Positions 27,572 to 36,745 of a stretch of 64,000 bases of DNA are shown piece after piece. Location of the stretch: positions 1,076,124-1,140,123 of the forward strand of contig NZ_LMDC01000012.1 of the NCBI RefSeq assembly GCF_001425705.1. The letters run 5' to 3'. The position numbers and the translations under genes were made by a program. Source of the stretch: Pelomonas sp. Root1217. Its GTDB lineage: Bacteria; Pseudomonadota; Gammaproteobacteria; Burkholderiales; Burkholderiaceae_C. How positions within the stretch are numbered: position 1 is the first letter of the stretch; each line of letters begins with the position of its first letter. The notes below the pieces were generated by a model. That model was given only the letters and a program-made list of their open reading frames with translations. It was not told the DNA's origin and did no database searches.

Positions 27572-28501
27572 ATGAAGGAAGACGTGCTGGTGGCCCGCGG
27601 CCTGCGCAAGGCCTATGGCGACCGCGTGGCCGTGCATGAAGTGAGCCTTGAGCTGCGGGCTGGTGAGGTGCTGGGCCTGCTCGGCCCTAACGGTGCTGGC
27701 AAGTCGACGACGGTCGGCATGATCTGCGGCCTGACTGTGCCCGATGCCGGCACGGTGACGCTGTCCGGCAGCGTCAGCCTCGCCAGCGACCAGGCCGGCT
27801 ACAAGCGTCGCATCGGCCTGGTGCCCCAGGACATCGCGCTGTACGAGGAACTGCCGGCGCGCATGAACGTGGAGCTCTTCGGCAACCTCTATGGCATGGC
27901 GCCGGAACTGCTGAAGCGCCGCGCCGACGAGGTGCTGGCCATGGTGGGCCTGTCGGATCGCGCCAAGGACAAGCCCTCGACCTTTTCCGGCGGCATGAAG
28001 CGGCGGCTCAACATCGCCTGCGCGCTGGTCCATGACCCCGAGATCATCCTGCTCGACGAGCCCACGGCCGGCGTCGACCCGCAAAGCCGCAACGCCATCT
28101 TCGACAACCTGGAGATGCTCAAGCGCGCCGGCAAGGCCCTGATCTACACGACGCACTACATGGAGGAGGCCGAGCGCCTGGCCGACCGGCTCGTCATCAT
28201 CGACCATGGCCGCGTCGTCGCCAGTGGCACCCAGGCCCAGCTTTTCGCGCTGCTGCCGGCCGCGCAGACGCTGCACATCGAGATCGACGGCGAGCCCGAC
28301 GATCTGGCGCTGCAAGGCCTGCGTGGCGTGACGCGGGTGGGCCAGCGGCTGGACGTCAGCGTCGCCGACATCGGCCGCGACGCTGGCGCCGTATTGGCCG
28401 CGCTGGCGCAGCGCGGTGTCAGGGTGCGCGGCCTGGCCTCGGCACGCGCGACGCTTGAAGACGTCTTCCTCCAACTCACCGGCCGCGCCCTGCGCGATTG
28501 A
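27572..28501 (+). CDS. ABC transporter ATP-binding subunit (ABC-2 exporter)
   Basis: A 309-residue ATPase with a strong RBS (AAGGAGG, 5 nt before the ATG). Walker A is GPNGAGKSTT, the signature FSGGMKRRL, Walker B ILLDEPTAGVDP, and the switch His in TTHYMEEAERLAD. The ~90 residues after the ATPase core resemble the C-terminal extension of DrrA/NatA-type exporters. It powers the permease encoded 13 bp downstream. Substrate is unknown; drug, lipid or Na+ export are the usual roles. Confidence 0.93.
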   Translation: MKEDVLVARGLRKAYGDRVAVHEVSLELRAGEVLGLLGPNGAGKSTTVGMICGLTVPDAGTVTLSGSVSLASDQAGYKRRIGLVPQDIALYEELPARMNVELFGNLYGMAPELLKRRADEVLAMVGLSDRAKDKPSTFSGGMKRRLNIACALVHDPEIILLDEPTAGVDPQSRNAIFDNLEMLKRAGKALIYTTHYMEEAERLADRLVIIDHGRVVASGTQAQLFALLPAAQTLHIEIDGEPDDLALQGLRGVTRVGQRLDVSVADIGRDAGAVLAALAQRGVRVRGLASARATLEDVFLQLTGRALRD

Positions 28502-28514
28502 ACAGGGACTGACC

Positions 28515-29810
28515 ATGCAAGCCTTGCTCGCCCTCGTCCGTGCGGAACTCAAACTGCACTTCTCCAACCGCCGCGCGCTGCTCATGAGCATCGTCGCGCC
28601 CATCCTCATCGCCGCCTTCTTCGGCAGCCTGTTCGGCACCAGCAGCAAGATGTCCGGCATCGCCGTCGGAGTCGTCGACCTGGATCGCAGCCCGCTGTCG
28701 CAGCGCGTCGTTGGGGCACTGCAGGCCGAGTCGGCGCTGAAGACGACGGTCACCGACGAGGCCGATGCCGTCGCCCAGGTGCGCGCCGGCAAGCTGCGCG
28801 CCGTGGCCATCCTGCCGCAGGGGCTGGGCCAGCAGGCCGCAGGTGCGATGTTCGGCGCCTCACCCAAGCCCGAGATCGTGCTGCACTACGACCCCTCGCA
28901 GGCCAGCGCCCTGGCCGTCGTGCGCGGGCTGCTGGCGCAGACGCTGATGCAGGAAGTCAGCCGCACGACCTTCAGCGCCGACAGCCCCGTGCTGGCGGAC
29001 ATGAAGCAACAGATCGAGAAGAACGCGGGCCTTGAGCCCGAACGCCGCGCCGAACTCCTGCGCATGTTCGACAGCATCGGCGCGGTGCAAAAGCGCGAGG
29101 CCGCCCAGCCTCAAGGCGGCGCCTCCGCGCCGACGGCAGGCGGCCTGTCCATGCCCTACACGACGCGCGAGGTCGAGGCCCTGCAGTCCGGCGCCAACGC
29201 CGCACCCGTGGCCTACAACAGCTACGCCCACTCTTTCGCCGGCATGGGCGTGCAGTTCATCCTGATGAGCGGTGTGGAGATGGGCATGGGCCTGCTGTTG
29301 ATGCGCCGCCTGGGCCTGTGGAAGCGGTTACGCGCGGCGCCGCTGTCGCGCGCCCAGTTGCTGGGCAGCCGCATCGCGGCCAGCGCGCTGATCTCGTTGA
29401 TCGTCTTCGCCGTCATCTACGTCGTGGCCATCGCCGCTTTCGGCGTTCGGGTGCTTGGCAGCCCGGCCGGCTTCGCGCTGGTGCTGGCCTGCTTTGCGCT
29501 GCTGACGGGCAGCTTCGGCCTGCTCATCGCGGCCCTGGGCCGCACGCCGGAGGCCACGCGCGGCCTGGCCATCCTGGCCACGCTGCTGATGGTCATGCTG
29601 GGCGGCGCCTGGGTGCCCGCCTTCATTTTCCCGGAATGGCTGCAGACGGTCTCGCTGGCCGTGCCGACGCGCTGGGCCGTGGATGCGCTGGATGCAATGA
29701 CCTGGCGCGGCCAGCCCTTCGCCGCGGCGCTGTTGCCCAGCGCGGTGATGCTGGGATTCAGCGCGGCCTTCGGGCTGCTGGCGATCTGGCGGTTTCGCTG
29801 GGAGGAGTGA
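28515..29810 (+). CDS. ABC-2 type permease
   Basis: A 431-residue membrane protein from the ATG at 28515. One N-terminal helix (residues ~20-42) is followed by a ~210-residue extracytoplasmic domain. About five helices make up the C-terminal third, with the ABC-2 signature region LLMRRLGLWKRLRAAPLSRAQLLGSR and the AWVPAFIFPEWLQ loop. This matches the YhfE/DrrB-type exporters with a large external domain. It forms a complex with the ATPase encoded just upstream. No membrane-fusion protein is present. Confidence 0.9.
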   Translation: MQALLALVRAELKLHFSNRRALLMSIVAPILIAAFFGSLFGTSSKMSGIAVGVVDLDRSPLSQRVVGALQAESALKTTVTDEADAVAQVRAGKLRAVAILPQGLGQQAAGAMFGASPKPEIVLHYDPSQASALAVVRGLLAQTLMQEVSRTTFSADSPVLADMKQQIEKNAGLEPERRAELLRMFDSIGAVQKREAAQPQGGASAPTAGGLSMPYTTREVEALQSGANAAPVAYNSYAHSFAGMGVQFILMSGVEMGMGLLLMRRLGLWKRLRAAPLSRAQLLGSRIAASALISLIVFAVIYVVAIAAFGVRVLGSPAGFALVLACFALLTGSFGLLIAALGRTPEATRGLAILATLLMVMLGGAWVPAFIFPEWLQTVSLAVPTRWAVDALDAMTWRGQPFAAALLPSAVMLGFSAAFGLLAIWRFRWEE

Positions 29811-30042
29811 AATTCACCGTCCGGGATGGTGCCTTCTCGCGCAGCATCGAAGGTGCCCGGTCAGTTTGTTCGCATCGAATGGAAAGCTCCGCCACAGGAC
29901 GTGAGTCCACAACCGGCTTGGGATGACAAAAAAAGAGCATTTCAGGCAAATGGGGTGTGAGGGTTGATCGACGACGGGTTGACCCGCCTGGGTGTTGCGA
30001 TTGCTCACGCGCGTGGCAGCCGGTGCGTTGCAGGATCCTGCC

Positions 30043-30507
30043 ATGAGCGCAAGCCAGCCCAACCAGGACGAGTCGGCGATCCGGGGCTTGGTCGAGGTTC
30101 TCGTCCGCGCCATACGCACCAAGGACGCTGACCTCGCCATGTCCGTCTTTGCACCTGAGGTGGAGTCGTTCGACCTCGGCCCGGGCTTGCGGCATGGTGG
30201 CGGCAAACCCTTCCACGACCGCTGGTGCAAGCTCTTCGAGGCTTACCGGGGCGAGATCGACTACGACGTTCACGATTGGGTCGTTTGGGTCGGCAGCGAC
30301 ATCGCTTTCAGCCACAGCCTCAATCGAACCGGCGGCACCAGCCCGGCTGGCGAGATGATGCAGCGCTGGGTGCGATGGACGGCCTGCTATCGACGCGTCG
30401 ATGGCCGTTGGCGCATCGTCCACGAGCATGTCTCGGTCCCCGCCGACCTGAAAAGCGGGCGGGCGATGCTTGACCAGCAGCCCCCGCAGGGCACGCGAGC
30501 GGCCTGA
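30043..30507 (+). CDS. SnoaL-like (NTF2 fold) protein
   Basis: A 154-residue protein with a CAGGA box 8 nt before the ATG. It has the NTF2-like pattern of a DUF4440/SnoaL protein: IRGLVEVLVRAIRTKDADLAMSVFAPEVE, then a KPFHDRW segment and the closing strands VRWTACYRRVDGRWRIVHEHVSVP. Such proteins bind or isomerise small molecules. Substrate is unknown. It is followed convergently, 3 bp away, by a gene on the other strand. Confidence 0.82.
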   Translation: MSASQPNQDESAIRGLVEVLVRAIRTKDADLAMSVFAPEVESFDLGPGLRHGGGKPFHDRWCKLFEAYRGEIDYDVHDWVVWVGSDIAFSHSLNRTGGTSPAGEMMQRWVRWTACYRRVDGRWRIVHEHVSVPADLKSGRAMLDQQPPQGTRAA

Positions 30508-30510
30508 GAC

Positions 30511-30846
30511 TCAGCCCTGCACCGGCTCGCTGCGATTGGCGCGCCAGCACTGGATCAGCTCTCGCGCCAGGGCCGGCAGTTCACCCCGGCCGACCCGCTT
30601 GGCGAAGCCGAAGCGCTCGCCGGCGTAGATGCGGTCGTAAGCCATGCGGGAGACATGGGCCGGCCAGCCCTGTGCGGCCATCAGCGCCGAGAAGCGCTCC
30701 AGCAGCTGGAGCTCGGCCTGCATCGGGCGTTCCTCGCAGGTCCACTGCTCTTCGATCACCAGACGCGCCGACCCGTCGGGGCAGCTGATGCGGCGGGGGC
30801 CGAAGCTGGGCAGCGGGAGCGGGCGACGGTGGCGGCGGGATGTCAT
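30511..30846 (-). CDS. Hypothetical protein (111 aa)
   Basis: The ATG at 30846 is preferred over one 111 bp upstream. The product is basic at the N-terminus (MTSRRHRRPLPLPSFGPRRI) and then helical: QAELQLLERFSALMAAQGWP and AYDRIYAGERFGFAKRVGRG. There is no signal peptide or membrane helix. No family is recognised. It could be a small regulatory or nucleic acid binding protein. Its stop is 3 bp from the stop of the convergent SnoaL gene. Confidence 0.6.
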   Translation of the reverse strand: MTSRRHRRPLPLPSFGPRRISCPDGSARLVIEEQWTCEERPMQAELQLLERFSALMAAQGWPAHVSRMAYDRIYAGERFGFAKRVGRGELPALARELIQCWRANRSEPVQG

Positions 30847-30977
30847 GGCCGCAAAGATAGAACCGTCGCCCCTCAAGCCCGTGCCGAAAAACACCGCTTC
30901 TTCGGCTTTCGATGGGCGCCGGTCGATGGGCGGCGCAAAAGGCGTGGGCTTGGTCACGGCCCATGACAGGCATGCGC

Positions 30978-31673
30978 TCAGCGGATCGCCGACACCCAGC
31001 GTTCGAAGCGCGGCGCCATCCGCCAGCCGTCCTCGCCCAGCCAGTCCGCCGCCACGATGACGTGATGCGCCCGGCCGATCAGCTTCTCGCGCGGCACCGT
31101 GCCGATGAAGCGCGAGTCCTCGCTGTTGTCGCGGTTGTCGCCGAGCAGGAAATACTGGCCCGCCGGCACGGTGACCTCGGCGAAGTTGCGCCGCGCGCTG
31201 AGGGCCGGCAGGAACTGGACCGCATGAGGCCGGCCGTCAAGGTCCTCCGTGGCGCGCACCGCGTCCACGACCCAGCCGGGCGCCACAGCCTCGCCATGAG
31301 ACTGGTTGCCGCTATAGCTCAGCGGCCTGCCATTGAGGATCAGCACGTCATCGCGCATCTCGACGCGATCACCCGGCAGGCCGACGATGCGCTTGATCAG
31401 CCGCGTGCCGCCGGCCGGCGAACTCAGCGTGACCACATCGCCGCGCTGGGGCTCACCCAGTGGCAGCAGCACGACGTCGGTCAGCGGCAGCTTGAGGTCA
31501 TAGGCCAGGCGATTGACGAGCACGACATCGCCTTCCAGCAGCGTCGGCCGCATCGAGCCCGAGGGAATGGGGTTCCAGTCGGCCACCGCGGTGCGGAACA
31601 GCGCGAAGCTGAGCAGGAAGAGGATGAAGCCGCGGTTGTCGCGGAGGGTGCGTCGGAGGTTCATGACGGCCAT
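30978..31673 (-). CDS. lepB: Signal peptidase I
   Basis: A 231-residue protein from the ATG at 31673, which has AGGAG 12 nt upstream. It has one membrane helix after an Arg-rich start, then the nucleophile box IPSGSMRPTLLEGD, the general-base Lys in RLIKRIVGLPGD, and the conserved GDNRDNSEDSRFIGTV box. It removes signal peptides from exported proteins at the periplasmic face of the inner membrane. It is shorter than E. coli LepB (324 aa) and has one membrane helix rather than two. It is not next to lepA or rnc, so it is probably a second signal peptidase paralogue. Confidence 0.93.
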   Translation of the reverse strand: MAVMNLRRTLRDNRGFILFLLSFALFRTAVADWNPIPSGSMRPTLLEGDVVLVNRLAYDLKLPLTDVVLLPLGEPQRGDVVTLSSPAGGTRLIKRIVGLPGDRVEMRDDVLILNGRPLSYSGNQSHGEAVAPGWVVDAVRATEDLDGRPHAVQFLPALSARRNFAEVTVPAGQYFLLGDNRDNSEDSRFIGTVPREKLIGRAHHVIVAADWLGEDGWRMAPRFERWVSAIR

Positions 31674-31822
31674 GCTCGGGCCGATCTCCTGGCTTCGACC
31701 CGGTCGGCGGGCGAATGGCCGGCTGATTTGGGCGAATGGCAGCGGCGCTGCGCGAATGGCGGGCGCGGCAGGCCGATTTCGCGGCCCGATGCCTTCGGCC
31801 ACCCGCCTGCGGCGCCTTGACG

Positions 31823-31996
31823 TCAGGCCGGCGGATCCTTGGCCCGGGTGCGGGACACGGCCATCATGATGCCGACACCGGCGACGATGAGACAGGCGAT
31901 GGCGACATAGGTGGCCGCCAGGCCGGCCGTGATCAGGGCCCAGGCCAAGCCGCCCAGCAGCACGGCCAGGCCGACGATATAGAGCAGGAAGGACAT
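31823..31996 (-). CDS. Small two-helix membrane protein
   Basis: A 57-residue product from the ATG at 31996, supported by AGGAG at 5 nt. It has two hydrophobic helices (residues ~3-22 and ~26-47) and a basic C-terminal tail (SRTRAKDPPA). No family is recognised. It lies 149 bp upstream of the signal peptidase start on the same strand. Confidence 0.65.
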   Translation of the reverse strand: MSFLLYIVGLAVLLGGLAWALITAGLAATYVAIACLIVAGVGIMMAVSRTRAKDPPA

Positions 31997-32162
31997 AGCA
32001 GCTCCTGTCTGGATGGAGCGGCGCCCCATCTCGTCAAGTACTCTAGTGAGGCGGCCCGCCGCGGCCGGTCGGACGCCGTTGAAGCCGCCGGTAGGTGGCC
32101 TCCTACCGCGGCGCGGCTATCGTTGCGCAAGCTCGGTCGCGGGGATAGCGAGAATCCGCCGC

Positions 32163-32600
32163 ATGACCATCCAATCCCCCAGCGTCTACATCAAGGACAC
32201 CGGTACGACCAAAGGCCGCGGCGCCTATGCGTCACGGCCTCATGCCAAGGGAGAGACTGTCGAGTCCTGCCCCGTCGTGCTGTTCACCGGCGCCTACACG
32301 TCGGTGCCCGAGGAGGTCAGGAAGCTGCTCTTCAACTGGGGTGTGCTCGCCCACACCACGAGCGGCCACTGCCTGGCTCTCGGCTACGGCAGCATGTACA
32401 ACCATGAGAACCCGGCCAATATGCGCTACGAGGCCGATGTCGAGTTGCGGCTGCTGCGCTTCGTGGCCATCCGCGACATTGCCGTCGATGAGGAACTCAC
32501 GGTGAACTACAACGCCGTCGGTGGCGGCCATGTGTCGGAGCGGGACACCTGGTTCACGGGCCAGGGCGTCGAGCCCTATGCCGCAGAGAGCGACGCCTGA
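32163..32600 (+). CDS. SET-domain protein (lysine methyltransferase-like)
   Basis: A 145-residue protein that is a complete short SET domain. It has GRGAYASRPHAKGETVE at the start, GHCLALGYGSMYNHENPANM (the NHxxxxN-type S-adenosylmethionine site) and DEELTVNYN with the catalytic Tyr. SET domains methylate lysine in proteins, and such minimal bacterial forms modify ribosomal or DNA-binding proteins. There are no pre-SET or post-SET Cys clusters. It stands alone, divergent from the small membrane protein. Target is unknown; the HU protein at 54741 with its Lys-rich tail is one idea. Confidence 0.85.
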   Translation: MTIQSPSVYIKDTGTTKGRGAYASRPHAKGETVESCPVVLFTGAYTSVPEEVRKLLFNWGVLAHTTSGHCLALGYGSMYNHENPANMRYEADVELRLLRFVAIRDIAVDEELTVNYNAVGGGHVSERDTWFTGQGVEPYAAESDA

Positions 32601-32764
32601 CCTCGGCGTCAGCGGCCGGGCCTTGCGGCCTGGGCCTGCGGTGGTTGACGACGGCCACCAGCACTCAGACCGACAGCGGTTTCGCCGCCTGCCCCCCAGG
32701 ATCCACCCCGGCGACACCCATCCCACTGCCTGTTTGCGCATGACCCGAAAGTTACACTGGCCTG

Positions 32765-33457
32765 ATGCCTCCGACCCCGCGCCTCCTGGCTCTTGACAGC
32801 TCCACCGACACGATGGCCCTGGCCCTCGTGGCTCAGGGGCAGACTCGGGTTTTCGAGGCCCAGGGCGGTGCGCAGGCGTCGGCACGCATGCTGCCCGAGG
32901 TCAAGGCCTTGCTGGCCGGCGCGGGCGTCACGATGGCCGAGCTGGACGCCATCGCGTTTGGCCAGGGCCCCGGCGCCTTCACCGGGCTGCGCACCGCCTG
33001 CGCCGTCGCGCAGGGCCTGGCCTTCGGGCTGGACCGGCCGGTGCTGGCCATCGACAGCCTGATGCTTGTGGCCGAGGACGCCCGCGCGCAGGGCGCCGGC
33101 GACGACCTCTGGGTGGCGATGGATGCGCGTATCGGCGAGATCTATGCGGCCCGCTACCGCTGGGCCGATGGCGCCTGGGTCGTCGTGGAGGCCCCCGCCC
33201 TGTACAAGCCCGAGGCGCTGGTCGCCCACTGGGGCCAGCCGGCGGCTGTCGCCGGCACGGCCCTGACCGAATACGCTGCAGCCCTCGGCGTGCTGCCGCA
33301 GACCTGGCCCCAGGCCCGCTCGCGCGCTGCAGCCCTGGGCACCCTGGCACTGGCCGCCTGGCGGCGCGGCGAGACGCGCGACGCCGCCGAGGCCCTGCCG
33401 GTCTACGTGCGCGACAAGGTCGCGTTGACGACGGCCGAGCGAGAACTCAAGTCATGA
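32765..33457 (+). CDS. tsaB: tRNA threonylcarbamoyladenosine biosynthesis protein TsaB
   Basis: A 230-residue ASKHA-fold protein. It has the N-terminal LALDSSTDTMALALV and the family signature GQGPGAFTGLRTACAVAQGLAF. It forms the TsaBDE complex that makes the t6A modification at position 37 of ANN-decoding tRNAs. It lacks the metal-binding His pair of TsaD, as expected. It is the first gene of an operon in which every junction to 36745 overlaps: tsaB-rimI at ATGA. Confidence 0.93.
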   Translation: MPPTPRLLALDSSTDTMALALVAQGQTRVFEAQGGAQASARMLPEVKALLAGAGVTMAELDAIAFGQGPGAFTGLRTACAVAQGLAFGLDRPVLAIDSLMLVAEDARAQGAGDDLWVAMDARIGEIYAARYRWADGAWVVVEAPALYKPEALVAHWGQPAAVAGTALTEYAAALGVLPQTWPQARSRAAALGTLALAAWRRGETRDAAEALPVYVRDKVALTTAERELKS

Positions 33458-33930
33458 GCGCACTGCTTGAGCGCACCCTGCCGCCCTTCGAGGCCGCGGC
33501 CATGCGGGTGCCCGATCTGACCGAGATCATCGCCGTCGAACGCCAGGCCTACCCGGTGCCGTGGACGCATGGCAATTTCGTCGACTCGCTGGCGGCCGGC
33601 TACCCGGCCGAGGTGTTGCGCGGGCCGCGCGCCGAGCTTTTCGGCTACTGGGTCGCCATGCCGGGCGTGGACGAGATGCACCTGCTCAACATCACCGTCG
33701 TGCCGGCCTGGCAAGGGCGTGGCCTGGCCGTGGCCATGCTGGACCGGCTGGTGGACGAGTGCCGCCGCCGCGCCCTGACCCAGTTGTGGCTGGAGGTGCG
33801 CGTCGGCAACGAGCGAGCCCGCGAGGTCTACCGCCGCTACGGCTTCGCCGAGGTTGGCAAACGCCGCGCCTATTACCCGGTGCAGCAGGGGCCGCGCGAG
33901 GACGCCATCCTGATGAGCCTGTCGGTATGA
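33454..33930 (+). CDS. rimI: Ribosomal-protein-alanine N-acetyltransferase RimI
   Basis: A 158-residue GNAT enzyme. It shows the start IAVERQAYPVPWTHGNF, the acetyl-CoA loop WQGRGLAVAMLDRLV, and the RimI-typical NERAREVYRRYGFAEVGKR. It acetylates the N-terminal Ala of ribosomal protein S18. The ATG overlaps the tsaB stop (ATGA), and its own stop overlaps the next gene. The tsaB-rimI order is common in Proteobacteria. Confidence 0.93.
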   Translation: MSALLERTLPPFEAAAMRVPDLTEIIAVERQAYPVPWTHGNFVDSLAAGYPAEVLRGPRAELFGYWVAMPGVDEMHLLNITVVPAWQGRGLAVAMLDRLVDECRRRALTQLWLEVRVGNERAREVYRRYGFAEVGKRRAYYPVQQGPREDAILMSLSV

Positions 33931-34670
33931 GCTGGGACCCGCGTCAACGGGCCATGCTGGCCGAGATGGGTTTCCGGGTGCCGGCGGCAAGCGTGATGGC
34001 AGAGGCCGTCGACGTCATCGAGACCGAACCCGAGCCCATCGTCGTTGCCGCGCCACCGCCGGCCGTCGTGAGCGTAGCTGCGCCTGCGGCGCCATCAAGC
34101 TTCGCCGACCTGGATCTGCCGGCGCTGCGCGAGGCCGTCTCGGGTTGCCGGGCATGCGGCCTGTGCGAGCAGCGACGCAACGCCGTATTCGGCAACGGCG
34201 CCGTGCAGCAGGCGCAATGGCTGGTCGTCACCGATCCGCCCGATGAAGGTGACGATGCGTCCGGTGAAGCCTTCGGCGGTGATGCAGGCCGGCTGCTGGA
34301 CCGCATGCTGAGCGCCGCCGGCCAACGTCGTACGGGTGATGAAGCGACCGCCTTCGTAACCCCGATCGTCAAGTGCCGCCCGCCGCGTGGCCGGGCCCCC
34401 CAGCCCGGCGAGCTGGATGCCTGCGAGGCCGTGCTGGCACGCCAGGCCGAGCTGCTGCGCCCGCGCGTCGTGCTGGCCATGGGCCTGCAGGCGGCGCGCC
34501 GGCTGACTGGCCTGACCGAGCCGCTTGGGCGCCTGCGCGGCCGCGTGCACCGTTGGCGCGACCTGCCCGTCATCGTCACCTATCACCCGGCCTATTTGCT
34601 GCGTTCGCCGGCCGACAAGGCCGGCGCCTGGGATGACCTTTGCCTGGCCCGGCGAACGGTGAACGACTGA
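33927..34670 (+). CDS. Family-4-type uracil-DNA glycosylase, altered active site
   Basis: A 247-residue protein. Four Cys can hold a 4Fe-4S cluster: CRACGLC (first two or three), KCRPP, and the Cys in LDACEAVLARQ. The C-terminal YHPAYLLRSP motif is intact. The first motif, normally GEAPGxxED, reads VTDPPDEGDDASGEAFGGDAG, so the usual Gly-Glu and Gly are lost. The N-terminal ~65 residues include a Pro/Ala/Val-rich linker. It removes uracil from DNA if active, but the altered motif leaves this in doubt. It overlaps rimI (ATGA) and the next gene (TGATG). Confidence 0.85.
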   Translation: MSWDPRQRAMLAEMGFRVPAASVMAEAVDVIETEPEPIVVAAPPPAVVSVAAPAAPSSFADLDLPALREAVSGCRACGLCEQRRNAVFGNGAVQQAQWLVVTDPPDEGDDASGEAFGGDAGRLLDRMLSAAGQRRTGDEATAFVTPIVKCRPPRGRAPQPGELDACEAVLARQAELLRPRVVLAMGLQAARRLTGLTEPLGRLRGRVHRWRDLPVIVTYHPAYLLRSPADKAGAWDDLCLARRTVND

Positions 34671-36745
34671 TGAGCTCACCCAGGGAACTCGACCTCGAAC
34701 GCCAGGCCCTGGACGCGGCGCGCTTTCGCATGCTGGCCGATCACGTGCCGGCCTGGATCGCGCTGTACGGCGCCGTCGATCATCGGTGCCTCTTTGCCAA
34801 CCGCGGCTACGCCGAGGCCTTCCACCTGACGCAGGACTCCATTGTCGGCAAGCACTTCAGCGAGATCGTCGGATCCGAGGCCTACGAGCATGTGCGCGTG
34901 TGGGTCGAACAACTGGTGCGCGACCTCAAGCCGGTCGTCTACGAGCGCGAGCTGATCCAGCCCGGCGGCCAACTGTCCTTCCTCGAGATCCACCTGATTC
35001 CGCAGTTCGACAGCCAGGGCACGCTGCTGGGCAGCTGGGTCCTGGTCTACGACATCACGCGCCATCGCCTGGCCGAGCGCCGGCTGCGGGAATCGGAGGC
35101 CAGGCTCGACAAGTTCATGCAGGCTACGGTGGAGGGCATCCTCTTCCACCGTGACGGCATCATGACCGACGTCAACCAGCCCCTGTGCAAGATGTTGGGT
35201 TGGTCGGCGGACGAACTGATCGGCAAGCACGTGCTGTCCTATGTCGACGCCGACGAACTGCCCAAGGTCCGCGAGGTCATGTTGCGAGGGCAGGAGCTTC
35301 GCTACGAGACCGCCGTCACGCACTGCAACGGCTCACGCATTCCGGTCGAGCTCATCATGCGCACGATGGAGCGCGACGGCGAGCAGCTGCGCATGGCCGT
35401 CGTGCGCGACATCAGCGACCGCCTCGCCAACGAGGCGCGCATCCAGCACCTGGCCCATCACGATGTCCTGACCGGCCTGCTCAACCGCGCGGCCTTCATG
35501 GACCGCATGGCCCTGCAGATGCGCCGCGCCGAGCGCAAGGGCGAGATGCTGGCCCTGCTCTTCATCGACCTGGACAACTTCAAGCGCGTCAACGATTCCC
35601 TGGGGCATCTCGAAGGTGACCAGGTGCTGACGACGGTGTCTGAGCGCATCGTCGGTGCGCTGCGCGACAGCGACCTCGTCGGCCGCTTCGGTGGCGACGA
35701 GTTCATCGTGCTGCTGAGCGACCTGACCAGCCGCGCCGACATCGTCGTCGTGCTGGAGGCCCTGCTGTCGGTCGTCGAAGTGCCCGTCAAGGCCGATGGC
35801 CGGGCGCTGTCGGTCACGCCCTCCATCGGCGTGGCCGTCTACCCGGACGACGGCCGGCAGGCGGACGACCTCATCCAGCATGCCGACACGGCCATGTACC
35901 TCGCCAAGGCCCGTGGCCGTGCGACCTACCAGTTCTTCGAATCCTCGCTGGCCGAGGCCGCCTATGCCGACATCGTGCTCGAAGCCGAGCTGGCCCAAGG
36001 CCTGACGCGCAACGAGTTCGAACTCTTCTTCCAGCCCCAGGTCGAGGCGACGACGGGCCAGCTGTCGGGCGCCGAGGCGCTGCTGCGCTGGCGCCACCCG
36101 CGGCGTGGCCTGCTGGCGCCGGACGCTTTCATCTTCGTTGCCGAGCGCCACCGCCTGATGCTCAACCTCGGCGAATGGGTGCTGCGCGAAGCCGCCGCAA
36201 CGGCACGGCGTTGGCGCGAGAACGGCCTGACCCGCGGCCATGGCGCCATGCGCATCGCCGTCAACCTGTCGCGCATCCAGTTCCATCTCGATGGCTTTGC
36301 CGACACGGTCAAGCGCGTGTTGCAGGAGTCCGGCGCGCAAGGCCAATGGCTGGAGCTGGAACTGACCGAGCGCATGCTGATCGATGACATCACGCATGCG
36401 CCGGCCACGCTGGCCCAGCTGCGTGCTCTCGGGCTGACAGTGTCGGTCGACGACTTCGGCACCGGCTACACCTCGCTGGCCCACCTGACCGAGCTGCCGT
36501 TGGACAAGCTCAAGATCGACCAGGGCTTCGTTGCCCGCTTGCCCGACGATGTCGGTGCCCAGGCCATCACGCGGGCCATCGTGCAGATGGCCGTCGGCCT
36601 GGGTCTGACCGTCACGGCCGAAGGCGTGCGCACCGCGGCCCAGTGGCAGCTGCTGGCTGGCTGGGGCTGCCAGCAGTTCCAGGGCGAGCTGGTCGGCGCG
36701 CCGATGCCGCTGGCCGAGTTCGAAGCCTGGGTGAAAGCTCGATGA
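34670..36745 (+). CDS. PAS-PAS-GGDEF-EAL c-di-GMP protein
   Basis: A 691-residue protein starting in the TGATG overlap with the UDG gene. Two PAS domains cover ~15-135 and ~140-260. The GGDEF domain (~265-425) has an intact FGGDEFIVLL. The EAL domain (~440-690) has AEALLRWRHP, ELTERML, VDDFGTGY, KIDQGF, and an EGVR in place of the usual EGVE. Cyclase catalytic residues are present; the EAL part lacks the last conserved Glu, which may lower phosphodiesterase activity. It is soluble. Its stop overlaps the methyltransferase start (ATGA). Confidence 0.92.
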   Translation: MSSPRELDLERQALDAARFRMLADHVPAWIALYGAVDHRCLFANRGYAEAFHLTQDSIVGKHFSEIVGSEAYEHVRVWVEQLVRDLKPVVYERELIQPGGQLSFLEIHLIPQFDSQGTLLGSWVLVYDITRHRLAERRLRESEARLDKFMQATVEGILFHRDGIMTDVNQPLCKMLGWSADELIGKHVLSYVDADELPKVREVMLRGQELRYETAVTHCNGSRIPVELIMRTMERDGEQLRMAVVRDISDRLANEARIQHLAHHDVLTGLLNRAAFMDRMALQMRRAERKGEMLALLFIDLDNFKRVNDSLGHLEGDQVLTTVSERIVGALRDSDLVGRFGGDEFIVLLSDLTSRADIVVVLEALLSVVEVPVKADGRALSVTPSIGVAVYPDDGRQADDLIQHADTAMYLAKARGRATYQFFESSLAEAAYADIVLEAELAQGLTRNEFELFFQPQVEATTGQLSGAEALLRWRHPRRGLLAPDAFIFVAERHRLMLNLGEWVLREAAATARRWRENGLTRGHGAMRIAVNLSRIQFHLDGFADTVKRVLQESGAQGQWLELELTERMLIDDITHAPATLAQLRALGLTVSVDDFGTGYTSLAHLTELPLDKLKIDQGFVARLPDDVGAQAITRAIVQMAVGLGLTVTAEGVRTAAQWQLLAGWGCQQFQGELVGAPMPLAEFEAWVKAR

